Counted from the first letter of the stretch, positions 1 to 6,494 are shown. The stretch is 8,000 bases of DNA from Anaerolineae bacterium (GCA_016926595.1 JAFGOG010000195.1:1-8000); one strand, 5' to 3'. The notes: a model not told the origin generated them from the letters alone. Numbers and translations: made by a program.

Positions 1-1
1 A

Positions 2-472
2 CTAGGCTTGCAGACTGTGGGGTTGGACCTATCGCTGCCCATGCTGGCTGAGGCCATCCATCTGGACAGTCTACGATGCGCACACGGTGACGCATCAGCT
101 CTGCCTTTCTTCAACGACGCCTTTGACCTGGTTGTGCTGATCACGACCTTGGAGTTCGTGGGTGATCCCGTCCAGGCTCTGGAGCAGGCGCTACGCGTGT
201 CCCGGCAAGGGTTGCTGCTTGGAGTGTTGAACCGTCAGAGCCTGCTGGGATGGCGACTGAAAAAGGAGGGCGGGCCGATTTGGGGTACAGCCCATTTCTT
301 TACACCAACAGAGCTAACCCACCTGGTGCGACGCGCGGCTGCAGGGAGGCGAGTCGAGATTGTTTGGCAGACGACCCTGTGGCCAGTATACCCGGGAGCA
401 CTGCCATTGCCGTGGGGTGGATTCATCGGCATGGCTGTGCTGCTTCCCGAACGAAAGGCGAAAGGCATGTGA
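2..472 (+). CDS. Class I SAM-dependent methyltransferase, C-terminal part (5' end outside window)
   Basis: The frame is open from the window edge, so the TTG at 8 is not a real start; about 156 residues are visible. The first residues read VGLDLSLPMLAEA, the end of methyltransferase motif I with the acidic residue that binds the SAM ribose. Next come GDASALPF and FDLVVLITTLEFV, which match motifs II and III of the Methyltransf_11 fold, then a typical segment after motif III with FFTPTEL. The glycine-rich loop of motif I lies upstream of the window. The substrate cannot be told; Methyltransf_11 proteins act on small molecules, quinones or lipids. The stop TGA overlaps the GTG start of the next gene by four bases (GTGA), so the two genes are probably translationally coupled. 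Family assignment is firm; function is unknown. Confidence 0.85.
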   Translation, partial: LGLQTVGLDLSLPMLAEAIHLDSLRCAHGDASALPFFNDAFDLVVLITTLEFVGDPVQALEQALRVSRQGLLLGVLNRQSLLGWRLKKEGGPIWGTAHFFTPTELTHLVRRAAAGRRVEIVWQTTLWPVYPGALPLPWGGFIGMAVLLPERKAKGM

Positions 473-744
473 TCGATATCACAGTACAAGTCAGCCTATA
501 TCCTCTGCGGCAGGAAACCCTGTCGCCAACCATTGACGAGGCGCTTCAAATCTTCCATGAGCATGGCCTGCACGTGGAACTGGGTACCATGAGCAGCTTG
601 ATCGCCGGCGATGATACTGTGATCTTTGCCGCACTGCAAGAGGCCTTCCGCCAGGCGGCTGGGCAGGGCGGCGTCGTGATGGTAGCAACCTTTTCCAACA
701 CCTGTCTGCCGCCGGGGAAAAAGAGCGCAGAGGCCGGTCCATAG
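469..744 (+). CDS. Thiamine-binding protein, MTH1187/YkoF-like family (DUF77)
   Basis: This is a 91-residue protein, the usual size for the single-domain MTH1187 family (PF01910, ferredoxin-like fold). Family hallmarks are visible in order: ITVQVSLYPL near the N-terminus (residues 3-12), VELGTMSSLIAGD (36-48), a helix FAALQEAFRQAA, and the closing strand VVMVATFSN (69-77). Relatives bind thiamine or its HMP moiety and often assemble as oligomers; they are thought to be soluble cytoplasmic carriers. I chose GTG at 469 because it begins right at the conserved first strand and overlaps the upstream stop as GTGA, with a weak AAAGG just before it. A longer frame reading back to 250 lies wholly inside the methyltransferase and is not credible as coding. 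No thiamine transporter or biosynthesis gene is in the window, so the ligand is known only from the family. Confidence 0.85.
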   Translation: MIDITVQVSLYPLRQETLSPTIDEALQIFHEHGLHVELGTMSSLIAGDDTVIFAALQEAFRQAAGQGGVVMVATFSNTCLPPGKKSAEAGP

Positions 745-771
745 CGCCCTCTGGCACACGATTCGTACAGG

Positions 772-893
772 TTCAACCGCTTGGTTCAAAAAGCTGGATG
801 CAAAGTGTATTGGCTTAAACGCGCCAATACAACATCGGTCTTCTTGCTGCGATGGGTGGTATAGTCATCGGCCACCAAAGCAGCCTTCGGACC
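772..893 (-). pseudogene. Possible decayed IS630-family transposase fragment
   Basis: On the minus strand an open stretch from 893 to 789 encodes VADDYTTHRSKK, then LAR and LH at spacings that match the region around the second catalytic Asp of IS630-type DDE transposases (remembered family pattern DNYATHK...LAR...LHF). After an apparent one-base slip at a 5-T run (789-793) the reading continues LNQAVE, resembling the family's LNQVE around the catalytic Glu. The segment has no start, no N-terminal half, and it is broken by stops and shifts, so it is non-functional if real. No terminal inverted repeats or target duplication were found. The resemblance is from memory and could be chance; a profile search of the minus-strand translation would decide. 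Confidence 0.33.
806..831. repeat. 9-bp perfect inverted repeat, 8-nt spacer
   Basis: The arms TGTATTGGC (806-814) and GCCAATACA (823-831) are exact reverse complements around an 8-base spacer. No T-run follows on either strand, so this is not a standard intrinsic terminator. It lies 62 bases after the stop of the thiamine-binding gene and about 145 bases before the -35 box of the lipid operon. It could be a protein-binding dyad or an RNA hairpin at the end of the upstream transcript. Confidence 0.6.
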
Positions 894-974
894 TTACCAC
901 GTCTCGCCCACCGCGCTTGTTCTTTGACCTTTTTCAGATGAGTCCAGTCGCGCAGAACCTGCCCTTTGGCAAGC

Positions 975-1003
975 TTGACAGGGGCTGGCATTTCGGGTAA
1001 GAT
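975..1003 (+). promoter_or_regulatory. Sigma70-type promoter of the acyltransferase-PimA-PIPS-Cax operon
   Basis: A perfect -35 box TTGACA (975-980) is followed by exactly 17 bases and a -10 box TAAGAT (998-1003, 4 of 6 consensus). Transcription would begin near 1009-1011, about 20 bases before the TTG start at 1032. This means codons read in frame from 966 cannot be translated from this promoter, which supports the downstream start for the acyltransferase. Confidence 0.8.
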
Positions 1004-1016
1004 TCTGTGCGGAAGG

Positions 1017-1024
1017 GGGAAGGA
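1017..1024 (+). promoter_or_regulatory. Ribosome binding site that sets the TTG start of the acyltransferase
   Basis: GGGAAGGA within a purine-rich run (1011-1024) sits 7 bases before TTG at 1032. It lies downstream of the promoter and directly before the first conserved residues of the protein, so it favours this start over the upstream TTG at 966. Confidence 0.65.
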
Positions 1025-1031
1025 CACGGGA

Positions 1032-1916
1032 TTGCGCGATTATCTTGTCTACAGCCTGTACCGGTTCGCAGGCGTTTTGGCGCACCTGTTGCCCCCGCGC
1101 ATTGCCTACCGGATCGCCCGATGGGCAGGAGGGTTCGCTTACAGGCTTTCACGTGGACTCAGAACCGCTGCGAGCGAAAACATGCGCCACGTGTTAGGAC
1201 CAGATGCGCCAGAGGCAAAAGTGCAGGCGCATGTGCGCGGTATCTGCACCAACCTGTTCAAGAACTACTATGATCTTTTGCGAGCCGACCGGCTGGACCT
1301 CGACGAGATCAAGAAACAGGTGCAAATCGAGGGGGAACAGCTCTTATTAGACGCTTTGGCTCGAGGCCGAGGGGTCATCCTCACGACAGCTCATTTGGGC
1401 AACCTGGACCTGGTGATGCACATTCCCTCCGTGTATGGATATTCAGTGACGGGTGTGGTGGAGCATATCAAGCCTGAACGGCTTTACCGCTATGCCTTGG
1501 AGCAGCGGACGAGCCACGGCATAAACCTGATCCCATCTGATGGGCCGATGATAGGCCTAGTCCGGGCTCTCAAGCGGGGGGAAATCGTAGGTCTGGCCTT
1601 GGATCGGGCGTTGACAGACAATGGTTACCGGGTGCCTTTTTTCGGCTCGCCGGCGCTGCTTCCTGATGGCGCAGTGCGGCTTGCCCTCCGCACCGGCACA
1701 CCGCTGCTCGCCGCTTTCACCGAGCGCCTACCTGATAACTCGTTTCTTGTAAGGGTTGAACCGGTGCTAGATCCACCGCATAAGAGCGACAGCGAGGCGG
1801 ATGTGACTGCGGGTATGGAGCAGGTCGTGGCGATCATGGAGCGCCATATCTCTCGGCACCCGGAGCAATGGACGCTGTCGGTGCCAATTTGGCCTGCGGA
1901 GCAACCTCAACAATGA
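1032..1916 (+). CDS. LpxL/HtrB-family lipid acyltransferase, PatA-like (phosphatidylinositol mannoside acyltransferase)
   Basis: The 294-residue protein belongs to the lysophospholipid acyltransferase family PF03279, which transfers acyl groups from acyl-CoA or acyl-ACP to glycolipids at the inner face of the membrane. The catalytic HX4D motif is seen as H121-LGNL-D126 after GVILTTA. The later blocks LALDRAL (188-194), VPFFGSPALLPDG (201-213) and the C-terminal HPEQW (276-280) are also family features. The N-terminus (YLVYSLYRFAGVLAHLLPPRIAYRIARW) is the usual hydrophobic membrane anchor. The nearest functional parallel is mycobacterial PatA, because the next gene is PimA-like. A role in lipid A is less likely, since the neighbours are phosphoinositide genes and no Lpx gene is present. 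The stop overlaps the next ATG as ATGA. TTG at 1032 is chosen from the promoter and RBS position; a longer in-frame start at 966 would overlap the promoter. Confidence 0.85.
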   Translation: MRDYLVYSLYRFAGVLAHLLPPRIAYRIARWAGGFAYRLSRGLRTAASENMRHVLGPDAPEAKVQAHVRGICTNLFKNYYDLLRADRLDLDEIKKQVQIEGEQLLLDALARGRGVILTTAHLGNLDLVMHIPSVYGYSVTGVVEHIKPERLYRYALEQRTSHGINLIPSDGPMIGLVRALKRGEIVGLALDRALTDNGYRVPFFGSPALLPDGAVRLALRTGTPLLAAFTERLPDNSFLVRVEPVLDPPHKSDSEADVTAGMEQVVAIMERHISRHPEQWTLSVPIWPAEQPQQ

Positions 1917-3082
1917 AGATTGGGTTCGTTGCGCCGTATGATTGGGCAGTTCCTGGCGGCGTGAAACATCACATAGAAGCTCTGGACCAGGAGTTCAGAA
2001 CCGCCGGTCACGAGGTCAAGATCATAGCGACCAGCTCACCCCTCAAAAGTGCCCAGGAACACCTGCCGCCGAACCTGATCCAGATCGAAGGCCCGGTTGT
2101 GCCGCTGCCGACAAGCGGATCAGAGGCGCGGGTTGTGCTCTCGTCTCGCCCTTCCCACCGGGTGAAAGAGATCCTCAGCCGAGAGCGTTTTGACGTCATC
2201 CATCTGCACGAACCGTTGATGCCGGTCATCTGCCCGCTGGCTTTATACCATTCCAAGGTGCATTCGCAGACGTTGGTGCTGGGCACTTTTCATGCATACC
2301 GCGAAAAGAATGCCGGCTATAAATACGGCCGCCGCATTTTCTGCAAGTGGTTGGGCCGGCTCGACGGCCGGATCGTGGTTTCCGAGGCAGCAAGGGAGTA
2401 TATCGCCCGCTACTTCCCAAGCGACTATCGGGTCATCTCCAACGGCGTTGACCTGGCTCACTTTGGAAATACTAGCCTGGCGCCTATCCCAGAGTTTGCC
2501 GACGGGCGGCCGAATATCTTGTTTGTAGGCCGCCTGGAAAAGCGCAAGGGGTTCGTACACTTGCTTCAGGCATTCGCTGGTGTTCAGGCCCAAATGCCGC
2601 AAGTCCGACTGATCGTCGCCGGCGCCTTTAGCGAGAAACAAATGGAGCCGTTTGTCTACCAGGTGAAAGCCGATGCCCTGCATGAGGTGCACTTTATAAG
2701 TTGGCCGTCGAAAGAGATGCTGGCCCGCTTTTATCGGACGGCCGACATCGTATGTGCTCCGTCCACCGGCTTTGAGAGTTTCGGCCTGGTCCTTGTGGAA
2801 GCGATGGCCGCCGGCCGCCCTGTGGTGACATCAGACATTCCGGGCTACCGCGAAGTAGTGCGCCACGAGGTCGAGGGTCTGCTGGTTCCACCTGGGGATG
2901 AAGAGGGGCTGGCGGCGGCGTTGCTGTGTTTGTTGGCCGATAAGGAACAACGGGAGCGCATGGGACGCAATGGCCGGGCGCGAGCCGACCTGTATGCTTG
3001 GAATCGGGTAGCCGCTGAGGTGTTGGCCTACTACGACGAACTCAAAGAGCAAAGGGGATTGAGGGATTATGGCCTCTCTTGA
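1913..3082 (+). CDS. pimA: GT4 glycosyltransferase, PimA-like phosphatidylinositol alpha-mannosyltransferase
   Basis: This 389-residue GT-B enzyme would move mannose from GDP-mannose to the inositol of phosphatidylinositol on the cytoplasmic membrane face. The N-terminal domain opens MKIGFVAPYDWAVPGGVKHH, closely matching PimA including the PGGV loop (14-17). Also visible are VIHLHEP (95-101), TFHAY with a His (127) at the place of the PimA catalytic His, and SNGVD (176-180). In the C-terminal domain, FVGRLEKRKG supplies Arg207 and Lys212 for the nucleotide phosphates, and ESFGLVLVE (288-296) is the EX7E motif of GT4 enzymes. Length equals that of mycobacterial PimA. ATG at 1913 is chosen: it overlaps the upstream stop (ATGA), has CGGAG at 1897-1901, and starts at the conserved first strand. 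The acceptor is inferred from family and from the flanking acyltransferase and PI synthase genes; another polar lipid acceptor cannot be excluded. Confidence 0.85.
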   Translation: MKIGFVAPYDWAVPGGVKHHIEALDQEFRTAGHEVKIIATSSPLKSAQEHLPPNLIQIEGPVVPLPTSGSEARVVLSSRPSHRVKEILSRERFDVIHLHEPLMPVICPLALYHSKVHSQTLVLGTFHAYREKNAGYKYGRRIFCKWLGRLDGRIVVSEAAREYIARYFPSDYRVISNGVDLAHFGNTSLAPIPEFADGRPNILFVGRLEKRKGFVHLLQAFAGVQAQMPQVRLIVAGAFSEKQMEPFVYQVKADALHEVHFISWPSKEMLARFYRTADIVCAPSTGFESFGLVLVEAMAAGRPVVTSDIPGYREVVRHEVEGLLVPPGDEEGLAAALLCLLADKEQRERMGRNGRARADLYAWNRVAAEVLAYYDELKEQRGLRDYGLS

Positions 3083-3776
3083 GCATCAAGCCCGTGAAAT
3101 CAGCCGTCCGATCCTGGAGGCGATGGGCCGCGCGCTGGCCCGGGCGCACATCGCCCCCAATTGGGTGACAGGGGCTGGGCTGGTCGTAACCATCGTGGCC
3201 GGTGTGCTGGCCGGGATGGGCCTCTTTCAGTGGGCTGCAGTGGTCTATGCCGCTGGCGCTCTGTGCGATGCGCTGGATGGAACGCTGGCCCGGATCAGCA
3301 GCAGAAGCAGTCGTTTCGGAGGATTCCTCGATTCGACCCTGGATCGCTTTGAAGAAGTGATCCTCTTTCTAGGCCTGACCGCCCACTATGCGCGACTAGG
3401 CAGCGTTTGGGAGCCTCCCCTCATACTGGCCGCGGTAGCCAACTCGCTAATGGTCAGCTACACACGAGCACGGGCCGAGGGGTTGGGCGTGGCCTGCCAG
3501 GAAGGTCTGTTTACGCGGGCCGTGCGTGTGACGATCACCGTGATCGGCTTGCTGTTGAACCAGGTGCTCATCACCCTGATCGTCCTGGTTGTGGCCAGCC
3601 TGTTCACCGCGCTGCAACGCATGGTCCACGTGTGGCGGATGACGGGAGGTGAGGCCGGTGGGTGGCAACTGCCCAAGACGCCTTTTATCGCCCCCGGTAT
3701 GGCTGTTAAAACGGACCGGCCAGAGTCCGCCGACGAGCGCCGCTGCGAGGACCATAACACAGGAGACACGCTGTGA
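3069..3776 (+). CDS. CDP-alcohol phosphatidyltransferase, probable phosphatidylinositol-phosphate synthase
   Basis: This 235-residue multi-pass membrane enzyme carries the complete family signature D67xxD70G71xxA74R75x8G84xxxD88xxxD92, which binds the metal and CDP-diacylglycerol. PNWVT (30-34) before the first membrane helix is also typical. About six hydrophobic segments are visible. SYTRARAEGLGV (130-141) closely resembles the SYIKARAEASGL segment of mycobacterial PgsA1, which helps bind inositol phosphate. The following ERPER-like segment of PgsA1 is here FTRAVR, so one part of that site differs. The product would be phosphatidylinositol phosphate, the precursor of the lipid used by the PimA-like enzyme upstream. 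A hydrophilic tail of about 45 residues follows the last helix. The gene starts 14 bases inside pimA, with GGGGA 10 bases before its ATG. A phosphatidylglycerolphosphate synthase role is less likely given motif and context. Confidence 0.8.
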   Translation: MASLEHQAREISRPILEAMGRALARAHIAPNWVTGAGLVVTIVAGVLAGMGLFQWAAVVYAAGALCDALDGTLARISSRSSRFGGFLDSTLDRFEEVILFLGLTAHYARLGSVWEPPLILAAVANSLMVSYTRARAEGLGVACQEGLFTRAVRVTITVIGLLLNQVLITLIVLVVASLFTALQRMVHVWRMTGGEAGGWQLPKTPFIAPGMAVKTDRPESADERRCEDHNTGDTL

Positions 3777-4858
3777 AGTACCTGAACCTGCTGCTCATTT
3801 TCTGCGCCGTGGCCATTGCCGCCGAGCTGGCGGGATGGAACCCCCTCATCGTTTTTATAGCCTCAGGCCTGGCCTTGATCCCTTTGGCCGGGCTGATCGG
3901 CCAGTCCACAGAAGCGCTGGCCACGCACGTCGGGCAGCGCTTGGGAGGGTTACTCAACGCCACGCTGGGCAACGCCGCCGAGTTGATCATTACAGTCGTC
4001 GCCATCCGCGAGGGTGTAATCAACCCAGCCGTCCGCGATGAGCTGCTGGAGCTGGTGCGGGCGTCGCTGACCGGCTCTATCCTGGGCAATATCCTGCTGG
4101 TGCTTGGGTTTAGCATCCTGCTGGGCGGACTGCGGCACGGTGTTCAAAAGTTCAACCGCACCCACGCCGGGGTGAATTCGACGCTGCTGCTGTTGGCCAT
4201 AGCGGCGTTGGTCATCCCGTCGTTGTTCAGCCACACGATCGATCAGGTCAACCACGCCGCCGTGGAGTACTTGAGCCTGGGCGTGGCCGGGGTCATGGTC
4301 TTGCTATACGCCTTGGCCATGGTCTTTCAATTCAAGCAGCCTGCTGAGCTAACCTATGATGAAGAGTTCGCGGCAGCCAAGCAACAGGCTCCCCACTGGT
4401 CGACGCGCAAGGCGGCGATCGTGCTGGTGCTATCCACGGTGGCCATTGCCTGGATGAGCGAGATCCTGGTGGGTACCATCGAGCACCTGGTGACCGAGAT
4501 CGGCATTCCCTCCTTCTTCCTGGGGATCATTATCATTCCGATCATCGGCAACGTGGCCGAGCACCTGGTGGCAGTGCAGGTGGCACTCAGAAACAAGATG
4601 GAGCTAAGCCTAGCCATCTCGGTGGGCTCCAGCCTGCAGATCGCCCTGTTCGTGGCGCCGCTACTGGTGTTTACCAGCCTGCTGATGGGCAACCCCCTGA
4701 CCCTGGTGTTCAATCAGTTCGAGCTGATCGCCTTGATGGCAGCAGTGTTCATAGCCGGGTGGGTGTCGATGGACGGCGAGTCGAACTGGCTGGAAGGGGC
4801 GATGCTGCTGGCGATCTATGCCATTATCGGGCTGGCCTTCTTCTGGCTGCCAACCTGA
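3773..4858 (+). CDS. cax: Ca2+/H+ antiporter, Cax family
   Basis: The 361-residue protein is an 11-helix-type cation/proton exchanger that exports or sequesters Ca2+ using the proton gradient. The two alpha-repeat motifs are clear: GNAAELIITVVAIREG (c-1, residues 66-81) after the conserved PLAGLIGQSTEALA and GGLLNATL, and GNVAEHLVAV (c-2, 259-268) followed by SVGSSLQIALFVAP. An acidic loop (TYDEEFAAA, 194-202) separates the halves, as usual in Cax. Hydrophobic segments fill most of the length, and there is no cleavable signal. GTG at 3773 overlaps the preceding stop as GTGA, with AGGAGA at 3761-3766 as a good RBS 6 bases upstream. It is the last gene of the operon and ends before the palindromic terminator. 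A functional link with inositol lipids is not known; the coupling may only reflect shared expression. Confidence 0.92.
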   Translation: MKYLNLLLIFCAVAIAAELAGWNPLIVFIASGLALIPLAGLIGQSTEALATHVGQRLGGLLNATLGNAAELIITVVAIREGVINPAVRDELLELVRASLTGSILGNILLVLGFSILLGGLRHGVQKFNRTHAGVNSTLLLLAIAALVIPSLFSHTIDQVNHAAVEYLSLGVAGVMVLLYALAMVFQFKQPAELTYDEEFAAAKQQAPHWSTRKAAIVLVLSTVAIAWMSEILVGTIEHLVTEIGIPSFFLGIIIIPIIGNVAEHLVAVQVALRNKMELSLAISVGSSLQIALFVAPLLVFTSLLMGNPLTLVFNQFELIALMAAVFIAGWVSMDGESNWLEGAMLLAIYAIIGLAFFWLPT

Positions 4859-4891
4859 CACCCACTCGCAGATTATCCATCCAAACTGAAA

Positions 4892-4924
4892 AGCCTCCCG
4901 CAGGTCGTCGACCTGCGGGAGGCT
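4892..4924. terminator. Bidirectional intrinsic terminator between cax and asnS
   Basis: A 33-base perfect palindrome with arms 4892-4907 and 4909-4924 around a single central base can fold as a 14-bp GC-rich stem with a 5-base loop. On the minus strand the stem is followed by TTTT, fitting the end of asnS. On the plus strand it is followed by CTCTT, a weaker U-tract for the end of cax. It stands between two convergent genes, 33 bases after cax and 26 bases after asnS, so it most likely stops both transcripts. Confidence 0.88.
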
Positions 4925-4950
4925 CTTAGACGGGAGGTCAAGAATTATGC

Positions 4951-6297
4951 CTACGGATAGATGCGGCCCAGCAGGCGCGGGAACGGGATCGTCTCACGAA
5001 TGTGACCCAGTCCGCAGATCCACATGACAGTCCGCTCAAGGCCCAGGCCAAAGCCGCTGTGCGGCACAGAACCGTAACGCCGCAAGTCCAGGTACCATTG
5101 GTAGGCGTCACGGGGCAGGTTATGGCGCTCGATCTGGGCCTCCAGGAAGGCCAGGTCGCCCGAGCGCTCGCCGCCGCCGATGATCTCACCGTACCCCTCC
5201 GGGGCCAGCAGGTCTGCTGAGCGGCAGGTCTCGGACCGATCCGGTTCCTGGGCCATGTAGAAAGCCTTGACGGCGGTTGGGTAGTGATGGACAAAGACCG
5301 GCCGGTCGAACTGGGAAGCCACATAGGTCTCGTGCGGTGAGCCGAAATCATCCCCCCAGGTGATGGCCGGCACCGGCTCGTCGTTGGGCGGGACCAGCAC
5401 ACCGGTCGCGGCGGCGCGGTTGATCATCTCAACTGCCTGGTCGTAGTGGATGCGCGGGAAGGGCGGCTGCACCCTCTCCAGGTGGCTCAGGTCGCGGCCC
5501 AGCAGCTTGAGCTCATTGCGCCGGCGCTCAAGAACGGTCTGGACGACATAACTGACGAACTGTTCCTGGACTTCCAGGTTACCCCACAGGTCCACGTAGG
5601 CCATCTCTGGCTCGACCATCCAGAATTCCTGGATATGGCGCCGGGTCTTGCTCTTCTCAGCGCGGAAGGTCGGGCCGAAGCAGTAGACCCTGCCAAAGGC
5701 CATGATGTTGGCCTCGTTGTAGAGCTGCCCGCTCTGGCTCAAGTAGGCCGGGGTGCCATGATAGTCGGTCTCGAACAGCGTGGTCGTCTCCTCACAGGCA
5801 GCCGGCGTCAGGATAGGCGTGTCCATCAGGATAAAGCCATGGTCGTCCAGCCAGTCGCGGATGGCTTGGATGATTGTAGCCCGCACCCGCAGCGTGGCCC
5901 ACTGCCGCGAGGAGCGGATCCACAGGTGGCGGTTGCTCAACAAAAAGTCGATGCCGTGCTCTTTGAGGGTAATCGGGTATTCATCGGTGACGAACTGGAC
6001 CACCTCCAGGTCAGTCACATCGATCTCGATGCCCCCGGGGATGCCCGGCGCGCGCTCGTCGGCGCGGACCCGGCCGGTGACGACCAGCGACGATTCCTGT
6101 GTCAGCCGCTGGGCTGCGTCGAACGCCTCGGGAGAGACCTCCTTCTTAAAGACGACGCATTGGATGATGCCGGTGCCGTCACGGACCTGCAGGAATTGGA
6201 GCTTGCCCTTGCCGGTCTTGGCGTAGAGCCAGCCCTTGATAGTTACCTCTTTGCCGATGTGATCGGCGATCTTTTCGATGTAAACGTGTTCGGCCAT
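4951..6297 (-). CDS. asnS: Asparaginyl-tRNA synthetase
   Basis: This class IIb aminoacyl-tRNA synthetase (448 residues, normal length) charges tRNA-Asn in the cytoplasm. The N-terminal OB-fold anticodon-binding domain covers about residues 10-100 ([26 protein letters not shown]). The catalytic domain shows motif 2 as [23 protein letters not shown] (211-233, key residues FRAE, RRH and EF) and motif 3 as [16 protein letters not shown] (415-430). The wording [27 protein letters not shown] and [11 protein letters not shown] fits AsnRS rather than AspRS. ATG at 6297 is preferred because GGAAGAGG (6303-6310) lies 5 bases upstream and the protein then starts [10 protein letters not shown]; an ATG at 6315 would add six residues but lacks an RBS. 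The gene has its own promoter and leader, and converges with cax. Confidence 0.97.
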   Translation of the reverse strand: MAEHVYIEKIADHIGKEVTIKGWLYAKTGKGKLQFLQVRDGTGIIQCVVFKKEVSPEAFDAAQRLTQESSLVVTGRVRADERAPGIPGGIEIDVTDLEVVQFVTDEYPITLKEHGIDFLLSNRHLWIRSSRQWATLRVRATIIQAIRDWLDDHGFILMDTPILTPAACEETTTLFETDYHGTPAYLSQSGQLYNEANIMAFGRVYCFGPTFRAEKSKTRRHIQEFWMVEPEMAYVDLWGNLEVQEQFVSYVVQTVLERRRNELKLLGRDLSHLERVQPPFPRIHYDQAVEMINRAAATGVLVPPNDEPVPAITWGDDFGSPHETYVASQFDRPVFVHHYPTAVKAFYMAQEPDRSETCRSADLLAPEGYGEIIGGGERSGDLAFLEAQIERHNLPRDAYQWYLDLRRYGSVPHSGFGLGLERTVMWICGLGHIRETIPFPRLLGRIYP

Positions 6298-6302
6298 TGT
6301 TT

Positions 6303-6310
6303 CCTCTTCC
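6303..6310 (-). promoter_or_regulatory. asnS: Ribosome binding site selecting the asnS start at 6297
   Basis: GGAAGAGG on the minus strand ends 5 bases before ATG at 6297. It falls after the alternative in-frame ATG at 6315, which therefore would be internal to the leader. Confidence 0.7.
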
Positions 6311-6364
6311 ACCATGTATCACTCTGAACGACCGAAGGAAGCAAAGGATCCTCTCGTCGCCGCG

Positions 6365-6383
6365 ATTCCAGCGTCAATGGAAT
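6365..6383 (-). promoter_or_regulatory. Small hairpin around the stop codon of the leader ORF
   Basis: ATTCCA (6378-6383 on the minus strand) and TGGAAT (6365-6370) form a 6-bp stem with a 7-base loop; two further G-C pairs are possible beyond one mismatch. The TGA stop of the 31-residue leader ORF (6374-6376) sits in the loop. A ribosome ending there would open the hairpin, so a regulatory role is possible, but there is no T-run and no proof. Confidence 0.35.
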
Positions 6384-6469
6384 AGCTCGTCGAATGCCAG
6401 GCTGAAATTCACCCGGCAGCCGACGAACCGGCCGAACTGCGTCGCGATCGGGGTTCCTCTTGCTGCCAT
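6374..6469 (-). CDS. Small ORF (31 aa) in the asnS leader
   Basis: An ATG at 6469 opens a 31-codon frame that reads MAARGTPIATQFGRFVGCRV, then a further 11 residues ending in DELFH, and stops with TGA at 6374. Its ribosome binding site is the best in the window: GGGGAGGTG (6473-6481), with GGAGG 5 bases from the ATG. It begins about 36 bases after the predicted transcription start of asnS and ends 76 bases before the asnS start. It may be a leader peptide or a small protein. It contains only one Asn codon (AAT, residue 21), so classical Asn attenuation is not evident. I do not recognise the sequence. Confidence 0.5.
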   Translation of the reverse strand: MAARGTPIATQFGRFVGCRVNFSLAFDELFH

Positions 6470-6474
6470 AAACA

Positions 6475-6481
6475 CCTCCCC
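6475..6481 (-). promoter_or_regulatory. Strong Shine-Dalgarno of the leader ORF
   Basis: GGGGAGG on the minus strand (GGAGG at 6475-6479) is 5 bases from ATG at 6469, near-ideal in sequence and spacing. It is the main reason to believe the small ORF is translated. Confidence 0.65.
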
Positions 6482-6494
6482 TGTGCCGCACGTC

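Larger units (their letters stand above)
745..974. other. Spacer without an intact gene, upstream of the lipid operon promoter
   Basis: There is no convincing intact gene between the thiamine-binding protein and the promoter of the acyltransferase operon. The stretch contains a 7-base direct repeat GGTTCAA (770-776 and 783-789), a 9-bp inverted repeat (806-831), and a minus-strand region with a possible decayed transposase. Short open frames on the minus strand (for example 815-1027) run across the promoter and have no recognisable domain. Confidence 0.6.

Noticed and set aside
250..468. Upstream extension of the thiamine-binding protein frame to an ATG at 250
   Set aside because: It overlaps the methyltransferase fully, and the conserved family domain starts right at GTG 469.
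815..1027. 70-residue minus-strand frame across the lipid operon promoter
   Set aside because: It has a GTG start without RBS, no known domain, and conflicts with the promoter; part of the region may be transposase remnant in another frame.
1032..1916. Lipid A late acyltransferase (LpxL/LpxM)
   Set aside because: The family is the same, but the neighbours are PimA-like and PI-phosphate synthase genes, and no lipid A gene is present, so a PatA-like role fits better.
4951..6297. Aspartyl-tRNA synthetase
   Set aside because: Motif 2 context [15 protein letters not shown] and the GYGEIIGG segment match AsnRS; the large insertion domain of bacterial AspRS is missing.
5446..6327. 293-residue open frame on the + strand opposite asnS
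   Set aside because: It is an antisense shadow of a GC-rich, clearly identified asnS; no domain or RBS was recognised.
6243..6491. 82-residue minus-strand frame overlapping the asnS start
   Set aside because: It has no RBS, overlaps asnS out of frame and is Arg-rich; the 31-codon ORF in another frame has a far better RBS.
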